The notes below the pieces were generated by a model, which saw only the letters and a program-made list of their open reading frames with translations, was not told where the DNA came from and made no database searches. Shown here piece by piece: positions 7,529-13,468 of a stretch of DNA of 14,453 nucleotides. Within the stretch, counting starts at the first letter, position 1. The number at the start of each line of letters is the position of its first letter. The translations under genes and the position numbers were made by a program. Origin of the DNA: Nitrospinaceae bacterium (GTDB lineage Bacteria > Nitrospinota > Nitrospinia > Nitrospinales > VA-1); the NCBI GenBank assembly GCA_029937635.1, contig JAPYPM010000029.1, positions 1 through 14,453 on the forward strand, in the 5' to 3' direction.

Positions 7529-8857
7529 CTAAAAATATTGCGAAAAAGTCTCAAGAAGGCTTTCGCGCGTCAATTTCCCAGATGAATTTCTTGGCAAATG
7601 ATCGACAAAGTATATTGGGCGCGGTAAAAATACTGGATCCAAATACTGCCTCAATGCTTGTAGGATATCCTCCTCCCGCAACTCATTTGCCACGACAAAG
7701 GCGATCAGCCGTTTATGATCGTGATCATTTTGAGGCGGGACAAAATAGGCTCCATCTTCAACCTTCTTTATTTCGTTAAGGTGATAATTTAGCTCCCTCA
7801 AGGAAGCCCGTTTGCCTCCAATATTGATTAGGTCCGCGCTACGGCCTTGCAATTCAAACAGCCCATTTTCGCAATTCTTAATAATATCTGGCAATTTTAT
7901 AGGCTCAGGAAGATAGGTCGCCTCAATGTAACATTGGTCGTTATTTCCTGTTAAATTGATCTCATTCAGTAATTTCCAAACATTGCTCTTGGTGGTTTGC
8001 CGGGTTGCAAGGGATCCGGCTTCAGTGCAGCCATAAATTTCGAAGATCTGAGTATCAAGCAACCGTTCGGCATTCTCGGCCAATTTCCTTGATAGTGGAG
8101 CAGTAGCAGAAATGACTAGAGAAATTTTCGGAAATTTCACAGAACTCTCAATACAGGCCTTGAGATGCATTGGAGTGGTAATAAGTATACGGTCTGGTGG
8201 AATCGTTTCAAGAGCATCACGTATATCAATCGGGAAAAAGGGGCGGCCTCCATGCAACGCACCTTTATGTTGAAGGGGTAACATAATTGATGTTTCTAAC
8301 CCATACATGTGTTGAGGTGGAACAGTCGCGACGATGGAGACTTCTTTGGTATTTTCGGGAATCAATCGATGGCCTGTATTGCGAGCGATTCTGACCATAG
8401 AATCCCAACGCTTTAAATGAGGTTGCGGTGTTCCAGTACTCCCCGAAGTAAAAGCAATTGCTGCCACATGAGATGCTGCAATTTCAGGAATATCCAATAT
8501 TTTAGACACGGGCTTTAGCTCTGAGGGGTATTGCAAAACTGGTAATCCCAAGTTTTCCTGACTCTCGATATCTGTTAAGCAATAAGTTTCCGGAAATTGG
8601 GAGGCAATGGATTGAAGCGCTTTAGATGTTTTGTTGGGAGGAAGAATATTGGTTTGCCTCTTTATCAAAGCGGCGGCAAAACCTACAAGAAACCGGTACC
8701 TGTTATCACATAAATTAAGTATCCAAGTAGCATTTGGAAGGATTTGAGAAAGGGAGAAAGTGTCCGCCAGAAACTGGTCAACCGAAACATGCTTGCCGTC
8801 ATCCCATCCCAAAATGGAGTCTCTTGGCTGGCAGCGAATTAGAGGGTAACTATTCAT
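7529..8857 (-). CDS. apeH: Aryl acid adenylating enzyme / acyl-ACP ligase (ApeH-like)
   Basis: A 442-residue ANL-superfamily adenylate-forming enzyme. The ATP-binding P-loop FTSGSTGTPQPHLKRW is at 136-151; the PQPHxK form of the loop is characteristic of the ApeH group. EIYGCTEAGS at 273-282 is the adenine/Mg motif, GRSADLINIGGK at 338-349 carries the ribose-binding Asp342, and Lys428 in PRNSSGKL is the C-terminal catalytic lysine. At 442 residues it is shorter than acyl-CoA synthetases (about 500-550) but suits ApeH. By family knowledge it activates the hydroxybenzoate starter with ATP and transfers it to the ACP, joining the chorismatase encoded at 11305 to the KS. ATG start with a weak upstream site, 17 bp after the membrane protein gene. 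Confidence 0.88.
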   Translation of the reverse strand: MNSYPLIRCQPRDSILGWDDGKHVSVDQFLADTFSLSQILPNATWILNLCDNRYRFLVGFAAALIKRQTNILPPNKTSKALQSIASQFPETYCLTDIESQENLGLPVLQYPSELKPVSKILDIPEIAASHVAAIAFTSGSTGTPQPHLKRWDSMVRIARNTGHRLIPENTKEVSIVATVPPQHMYGLETSIMLPLQHKGALHGGRPFFPIDIRDALETIPPDRILITTPMHLKACIESSVKFPKISLVISATAPLSRKLAENAERLLDTQIFEIYGCTEAGSLATRQTTKSNVWKLLNEINLTGNNDQCYIEATYLPEPIKLPDIIKNCENGLFELQGRSADLINIGGKRASLRELNYHLNEIKKVEDGAYFVPPQNDHDHKRLIAFVVANELREEDILQALRQYLDPVFLPRPIYFVDHLPRNSSGKLTRESLLETFSQYF

Positions 8858-8874
8858 CCGGACACAGGATTAAT

Positions 8875-9501
8875 TTATAAAAATTGTTTTAAAGAAACCT
8901 GTGACAATCCTCGCAGGTAATAAAAAATATTGTACCGGTATCCAAAACGGAACTGACGGTATATATATTCAATTATGAAGAAAAGACACATAAACAAATA
9001 ATTTAATACGTTGGTGAACAAAGACCAAACTTCAATGGGGGCAAACAGTGATATTGCAATGGTTTCCACAAGGATAAGGATCAGAAAACAGGTCCACAAC
9101 CAGGTTACTTGACGGGTATAGATAGCTGTTTCTGGGCCGTCATCATGGAAAATTACCCGGGCGATTTTGGTAAGCAAGGCTTCTTGCCCCGGCAAAAGCG
9201 ATTTAGCAAAATTGAAAATGAAAAATGAAAGTATAAGAACTGGTGGCAAGTAAAGGGCAACGTATATTGCGTCGACAAAAATAATATAGACAGCGAATAT
9301 GATTAACCCCGTCCAGAGCGCTAAATCGAAAAAAAAATTTGGTTTTATTTCTGGCTGTTTAGTTCGGTTTAAAATAAATAATCCTGCAATGATTCCAAGC
9401 ATCAACAAGGCAAGCTTAAATTCATTCTGGCTGATGGCAATGTGGGTAAGGATCGGGTATGAAAGGGATAAAATTTGAAGAATGTTATTTTTTTTCAACA
9501 T
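8875..9501 (-). CDS. Polytopic membrane protein of aryl polyene clusters (COG4648-like)
   Basis: A 208-residue hydrophobic protein with about six predicted membrane segments (roughly 8-24, 29-44, 53-71, 74-96, 128-148 and 157-177). The loop between the fourth and fifth contains LLPGQEALLTKIARV and the charged DDGPETAIYTRQVTWLW, followed by a basic, aromatic tail (YRQFRFGYRYN). This pattern of opening SYPILTH and central TKIAR..YTRQVTW matches what I remember of the uncharacterised COG4648-type membrane protein (ApeG position) found beside ACP and ApeH in APE clusters. Its function is unknown; anchoring the synthase complex to the inner membrane is one possibility, unproven. It sits 10 bp after the ACP gene and 17 bp before the ligase. 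Confidence 0.72.
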   Translation of the reverse strand: MLKKNNILQILSLSYPILTHIAISQNEFKLALLMLGIIAGLFILNRTKQPEIKPNFFFDLALWTGLIIFAVYIIFVDAIYVALYLPPVLILSFFIFNFAKSLLPGQEALLTKIARVIFHDDGPETAIYTRQVTWLWTCFLILILVETIAISLFAPIEVWSLFTNVLNYLFMCLFFIIEYIYRQFRFGYRYNIFYYLRGLSQVSLKQFL

Positions 9502-9511
9502 GGACCTAAAA

Positions 9512-9772
9512 TTATTTATTTTCTTGGATATATTTGCTTAAATTTCGTAAAGAAAAAAAAAGCTGTTTAATATTTTTGTCGTCTGACCTAATTTCAAGCC
9601 CATACCTCTGAGAAATGGCCAGAGACAGTTCCAGAGCATCAATGGAATCCAAACCCAATCCATTCTCAAATAGGGGTTTATTGGGCTCCACATCTTCAGG
9701 GGAAACGGATAAGTTAAGATTTTCCACCATCAAATAGGCGACCTCTAGTTCAAATGCGGTCAACCCTGCCAT
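9512..9772 (-). CDS. Acyl carrier protein of the aryl polyene synthase
   Basis: An 86-residue acyl carrier protein. The phosphopantetheine attachment site is Ser43 in GLGLDSIDALEL, and the predicted four-helix pattern is normal. It would carry the hydroxybenzoyl starter, the malonyl units, or both. The ATG start has a good ribosome binding site (AAGGA, 6 bases upstream), and it is the first gene of the operon, directly downstream of the divergent promoter region. It is the only ACP in the window; characterised APE clusters have two (ApeE and ApeF), so I do not choose between those names. Confidence 0.93.
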   Translation of the reverse strand: MAGLTAFELEVAYLMVENLNLSVSPEDVEPNKPLFENGLGLDSIDALELSLAISQRYGLEIRSDDKNIKQLFFSLRNLSKYIQENK

Positions 9773-9961
9773 AATGATTCCTTAATAGCAAAAAATGATT
9801 TATTAAAGCTAATAAATTCAGATATTTAACTGTTTTCCAACGATGAAAACATAAATTATTATACAATTTAAACCGTGTTATACTCCACGGAAATAAGGTT
9901 TATAAAATGGCATCAGATTACCATAGGTAGAATTATTTTGCTATTTAGGTCAAATACTTGA
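9773..9961. promoter_or_regulatory. Divergent intergenic promoter region between the two pigment operons
   Basis: This 189 bp AT-rich stretch is the only sizeable gap between the first genes of the minus-strand synthase operon and the plus-strand halogenase/chorismatase operon. On the minus strand a perfect TATAAT lies at 9863-9858, about 85 bp before the ACP start. On the plus strand TATACT lies at 9879-9884, about 77 bp before the GTG start. Neither has a convincing -35 box at 16-18 bp (about three of six matches), so an activator may be required. The two -10 elements are about 21 bp apart, so the promoters would overlap and could be controlled together. No operator was recognised. Confidence 0.45.
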
Positions 9962-11305
9962 GTGCGCGAGCAAATGGATCAATGCGATGTATTGGTAATT
10001 GGCGGCGGGCCGGCGGGCTCTACCGTATCTTCTTTATTGTCGGAAAAGGGCTGGAAAGTGGTTCTCCTTGAGAAAGACAACCATCCAAGATTCCACATAG
10101 GGGAGTCGCTACTCCCCATGAGCTTACCCATCCTTGACAGGCTTGGGGTAAGGGATAAGGTGGAAAAAATTGGAATGATAAAAAGAGGCGCAGAATTTGT
10201 TTCCCAGTACCATAACGGCTCATCATCTACCTATTATTTTAAAGGTGCGAGAGATAAAAACCATCCATACGCATTTCAGGTTCGTCGTGCTGAGTTCGAC
10301 CACATTCTCCTAAATAACAGCAAGGACAAGGGAACAAAGGTTTTAGAGGGGGTCCGCGTTACAAGTGTTGGTTTAGATTCAAATGGGATGTGCTTGATTG
10401 CTGCTGAATATGGAGATGGTAAACCCATAGAATGGGAAGCTCGATATGTTGTGGATGCGACAGGACGCGATTCGTTTCTGGCAAAAAAACTGGGCACTAG
10501 ACGCAGCAACAGTTCACACAACACTTCAGCTATTTATTCCCATTTCAAAGATGTCGAAAGACGGCAAGGTGATGATGAGGGCAATATAAGTATATATTGG
10601 TTTGACGAGGGTTGGTTTTGGATGATTCCATTAAGCGATGGAACCATGAGCGTCGGAGCGGTTTGCCTGCCAGAGTATCTACAAAATTGCAAAAAAGATT
10701 TAGATCAATTCCTATGGGACGCAATCTCCCGCTCTCCAGATGTTAGCAGGCGAATGCAAAATGCTCGGATGACAATTACTACAAAAGCAACTGGGAATTA
10801 TTCTTATTATTCAGACCTGCTGGTTGGTAAAAACCATATTTTAATTGGCGATGCCTTCGCCTTCATCGACCCGATCTTCTCCAGCGGTGTCCACCTTGCT
10901 CTTACCAGCGCGACTCACGCAATTGATGTGATCGAGGCGACTCTGAACGGGATTCCAAAACTGCCAAGTATTCAGAGGGAATTTGAGCGTAAAACCAAGC
11001 ACGGTATTAAAACTCTCTCCTGGTTTATCTATCGGATAACCCAACCTGCCATGCGAAATTTATTTATGGCTCCAAGGAGGAATATTTTTGGTATTGAAGA
11101 AGCGATATTATCCATGCTTGCGGGAGACCTGTACCGCAAAAACACATTCGATTTTCAATTACTTCTTTTTAAAATCCTCTATTACATAAATTTTTGTGCT
11201 CAATGGAAAAAAAATTGGGATGCTTATAAACGCCGAAGGCCCAAGGCAAAAGATAATTTTTCTTTATCAATGTCGCTACCCAGCTTCAACTTGAGGTTTT
11301 GGTGA
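9962..11305 (+). CDS. Flavin-dependent halogenase-like FAD protein
   Basis: A 447-residue FAD-binding monooxygenase-fold protein of the flavin-dependent halogenase group. GGGPAG (14-19) is the FAD dinucleotide motif, FHIGESLLP is at 44-52, Lys74 in IGMIKRGAEF lies where halogenases keep the lysine that captures hypohalous acid, and GWFWMIP (217-223) fits the halogenase WxWxIP motif. LIGDAFAFIDPIFSSGVHLA (294-313) is the second flavin-binding segment. A hydrophobic stretch (397-412) and basic tail suggest membrane contact. GTG 9962 is the longest start; ATG at 9974 (MDQCDVLVIGGG) is equally plausible and gives the usual short N-terminus. It heads an operon with the chorismatase. By analogy with brominated xanthomonadin, it may halogenate the aryl head or polyene. 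A non-halogenating oxidoreductase of the same fold remains possible. Confidence 0.82.
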   Translation: MREQMDQCDVLVIGGGPAGSTVSSLLSEKGWKVVLLEKDNHPRFHIGESLLPMSLPILDRLGVRDKVEKIGMIKRGAEFVSQYHNGSSSTYYFKGARDKNHPYAFQVRRAEFDHILLNNSKDKGTKVLEGVRVTSVGLDSNGMCLIAAEYGDGKPIEWEARYVVDATGRDSFLAKKLGTRRSNSSHNTSAIYSHFKDVERRQGDDEGNISIYWFDEGWFWMIPLSDGTMSVGAVCLPEYLQNCKKDLDQFLWDAISRSPDVSRRMQNARMTITTKATGNYSYYSDLLVGKNHILIGDAFAFIDPIFSSGVHLALTSATHAIDVIEATLNGIPKLPSIQREFERKTKHGIKTLSWFIYRITQPAMRNLFMAPRRNIFGIEEAILSMLAGDLYRKNTFDFQLLLFKILYYINFCAQWKKNWDAYKRRRPKAKDNFSLSMSLPSFNLRFW

Positions 11306-12330
11306 TGAGAGCAAATAAAAGTAAAGCTCTAGCGGTGACTCTTGTGCCAGAAAGAGACCTTAAGAAATTTTCCTTAGATAACAATAATATCTTGGCTGCT
11401 GTTTTTTATGGCAAAAATACTTCCATTTCTCTGTCACAGGACTATCTACGAGTACCAGTATCACTTCCTCAGGTGGGAGAGCAGTCATTCGTGGAAGTCT
11501 GGACTTCGGATTTGCCGAGCGAGGTGAATAAATTTGAAAATATTTTTTATGCCGCTAATTCAGACGTGGTATTTGGGTCAATAAATTTTCATGAAACTAC
11601 AAAAGATGGACTGCACAAACTGGCGTTTCGTGCTTATAAAGAAATTCTCGGTTTCCTTGATCGAATGCAGTTTCCTTTTTTAGCTCGCTGTTGGAACTAC
11701 TTTCCAGACATAAACCAGAAAAACAATGGAATTGAAAGGTACAAACTTTTTTGCTCTGGGAGACATGAAGCGTTTGCTGAAAAATACCAATCGCTGCACC
11801 GCTACCTTCCCGCGGCCACCGCTGTCGGATCAAAGAGTGGCCCCCTCACCATTAATTTTATCGCCGCTCGAACTAACAGAGGAGAACACATTGAAAACCC
11901 AAGGCAGGTAAGTGCCTATCAATACCCCGTGGAATATGGCGAATGTAGCCCATCATTTGCTCGTGCTACATATATGGATTTGGGAGAAAGCAAATATTTA
12001 TATGTTGCTGGAACAGCAAGCATTATCGGACATAAGAGCTGCCACAAAGATAATCTTTTGCCGCAGTTACAAGAAACCCACCAAAATCTGGATTCTTTGC
12101 TAAACCATTCCAGGTGTCTTTTGAGCAGAAGTGCCGAGAAAGTTGAAATTAAAGATGCATCCGTAATAAAAACTTATGTGCGGAATGTGGAGTCACTTCC
12201 TTTGGTAAAGAAATTAATGGAAGAGAAGCTGGCAGGTGCTCAATCGAGGTTATACCTTGTAGGAGATATCTGCCGAAGTGAATTACTTCTGGAAGTCGAA
12301 GGCGTATGGTCGGCAAACAATTCAGATTAG
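11305..12330 (+). CDS. xanB2: Chorismatase (chorismate to hydroxybenzoate), FkbO/Hyg5/XanB2 family
   Basis: A 341-residue cytosolic chorismatase that would supply the aromatic starter. Counting from the ATG at 11305, RCWNYFPDIN is at 128-137, GIERYKLFCSGRHEAF at 142-157, LPAATAVG at 168-175, IENPRQVSAYQYP at 196-208, SPSFARA at 215-221 and AGTASIIGH at 235-243; DICRSELLLEVEG (321-333) closes the active site. These are the family landmarks. Gly236, Cys323 and Glu330 match, as far as I remember, the Hyg5-type set that gives 3-hydroxybenzoate, not the Ala/Gln set of FkbO. ATG 11305 was chosen because GAGG lies 8 bases upstream and the preceding stop overlaps it as TGATG; TTG 11299 and GTG 11302 are also open. 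In Xanthomonas, XanB2 makes the hydroxybenzoate for xanthomonadin, which fits this cluster. Confidence 0.93.
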   Translation: MRANKSKALAVTLVPERDLKKFSLDNNNILAAVFYGKNTSISLSQDYLRVPVSLPQVGEQSFVEVWTSDLPSEVNKFENIFYAANSDVVFGSINFHETTKDGLHKLAFRAYKEILGFLDRMQFPFLARCWNYFPDINQKNNGIERYKLFCSGRHEAFAEKYQSLHRYLPAATAVGSKSGPLTINFIAARTNRGEHIENPRQVSAYQYPVEYGECSPSFARATYMDLGESKYLYVAGTASIIGHKSCHKDNLLPQLQETHQNLDSLLNHSRCLLSRSAEKVEIKDASVIKTYVRNVESLPLVKKLMEEKLAGAQSRLYLVGDICRSELLLEVEGVWSANNSD

Positions 12331-12398
12331 GCTATCCAAGAAAAATAATATCGATCTCAGAAAATCCAGATGGCAGCCCTCAGTGAGAGCGTTCAAGT

Positions 12399-13148
12399 TT
12401 ATGGCTTGATAGCTGTAAATTCGGTAAAAAAATTAAAAATTTGATGTGATTTTGCCTCTTCAAATCCAGTTTCTGAAAGAGTATTTATTATTATATTTGA
12501 GCCTGCAAATTTATCTATCGTATCCCAATAGTATTGGATAAGCCGCCCTTCATTTTTTCCTCCAATTCCAGGAATTGAAATTAATGCAACCATAAGACGA
12601 AAATATAACTGAACTATTCTATAAATCATTTTATTTGTTGGTTTCATCAGTTCAAGAATCAACAAAATGCCTCCTGGTTTTAAGACCCTGAAATATTCTT
12701 TAAATGTTCCCTTAAGGTCGTCTACATGGCGCAATGCATAGCCCATAGTAAGGAAGTGAAAAGAATTATCGGCAAAAGGCAATACGTTTGCGTCTCCCTG
12801 AATTAGGGGGATATTTAATTTCTTACCTACTTCTATTAACATATTATAACTTCTGTCCAGACTCGTAACACTTCCCTTTGGCCCAACGATTGATATCTCC
12901 GCCGCCGCGACCAGCCCCGTACCAGTTGCCACGTCAAGGACACTCATCTCAGAGGTCAACCCAGATCTTATCAAAGCTTGTTTTCGATACCTTATTCCTG
13001 AGCCAAGGGATAAAATATTATTTACAGGATCATACTTTGAGGCTGTATCGTCAAAGATTTTATTGACAAATTCTTCTCGTTGGCTCTCGTCCTCGTAAAA
13101 CTGTTTTAAGTGAGGATGTGGAACTAACTTTTCACCCGTTTGCGTCAT
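12399..13148 (-). CDS. SAM-dependent methyltransferase, UbiE/COQ5 type
   Basis: A 249-residue class I methyltransferase. The UbiE-like opening FDDTASKYDPVNNILSLGSG is at 32-51, SAM motif I LDVATGTG at 71-78, Asp98 ends motif II (the ribose-binding acidic residue), QGDANVLPF (117-125) contacts adenine, and RVLKPGGILLILE (154-166) is motif III. Length is right for UbiE (about 250). UbiE/COQ5 proteins C-methylate quinone precursors, so a housekeeping menaquinone or ubiquinone role is possible. Its place beside the chorismatase and halogenase suggests instead methylation of the aryl head of the polyene, since known aryl polyenes carry ring methyl or O-methyl groups. It has its own ATG start with AGG about 9 bases upstream, and it converges with the chorismatase with a 68 bp gap that shows no clear terminator. 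Confidence 0.87.
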   Translation of the reverse strand: MTQTGEKLVPHPHLKQFYEDESQREEFVNKIFDDTASKYDPVNNILSLGSGIRYRKQALIRSGLTSEMSVLDVATGTGLVAAAEISIVGPKGSVTSLDRSYNMLIEVGKKLNIPLIQGDANVLPFADNSFHFLTMGYALRHVDDLKGTFKEYFRVLKPGGILLILELMKPTNKMIYRIVQLYFRLMVALISIPGIGGKNEGRLIQYYWDTIDKFAGSNIIINTLSETGFEEAKSHQIFNFFTEFTAIKP

Positions 13149-13211
13149 TATCTGCTACCTGAAAAAATAAAATACAGAGACTGAATCGTTAATTTTTTTT
13201 GGGACGATCAA

Positions 13212-13238
13212 TTTCTAGATACCTTTTCTAGATACCTT
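13212..13238. repeat. Short tandem repeat, 13 bp unit, two copies
   Basis: The 14-mer TTTCTAGATACCTT occurs at 13212-13225 and again at 13225-13238, two exact copies of a 13 bp unit placed head to tail. It lies about 65-90 bp upstream of the methyltransferase start and 230 bp upstream of the ankyrin-MlaA gene. Tandem copies in a promoter region may be binding sites for a regulator, but slippage gives the same pattern. Confidence 0.6.
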
Positions 13239-13308
13239 AAAGAAGACCTTCTTCTCTGAATAGGGATTCGGACAATTTTAATATTAATGTATCAAAGAGA
13301 TGGTATTC

Positions 13309-13331
13309 TGTAAAAAAATATGTAAAAAAAT
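13309..13331. repeat. Short A-rich tandem repeat
   Basis: TGTAAAAAAAT occurs at 13309-13319 and 13321-13331, with a 12 bp period. It is an A-tract pair phased close to one DNA helical turn, which could bend the DNA upstream of the ankyrin-MlaA gene. It may equally be chance in AT-rich sequence. Confidence 0.4.
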
Positions 13332-13468
13332 GAATTCAGGAAACCTGTTTCTACGACGATACTTGAATTAAATGCTTGAAAATAAAAGATTAAAACTAAA
13401 TTTCCTGACTTTCTTGGAATACTTTAGTCGTAAGTTAAATAAAAACTCCTTTTTCCATTGGTAAACCT

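Larger units (their letters stand above)
13149..13468. other. Gene-free stretch between the methyltransferase and the ankyrin-MlaA gene
   Basis: About 320 AT-rich bases with no coding sequence that I can support on either strand. It must contain the divergent upstream regions of both flanking genes. It holds two short tandem repeats (listed separately) and a tight inverted repeat, AGAAG at 13241-13245 with CTTCT at 13251-13255. I found no convincing -35/-10 pair, RNA gene or riboswitch-like structure. Confidence 0.6.

Noticed and set aside
9962..11305. Geranylgeranyl reductase or generic FAD oxidoreductase reading of the halogenase-like gene
   Set aside because: The GESLLP, Lys74 and WFWMIP features and the pigment context favour a halogenase, though activity is not proven.
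12331..12398. Possible bidirectional terminator between the chorismatase and methyltransferase genes
   Set aside because: Only short, imperfect complementarity (TCTCA with TGAGA across a loop of over 20 bases) and no T-run next to a GC-rich stem.
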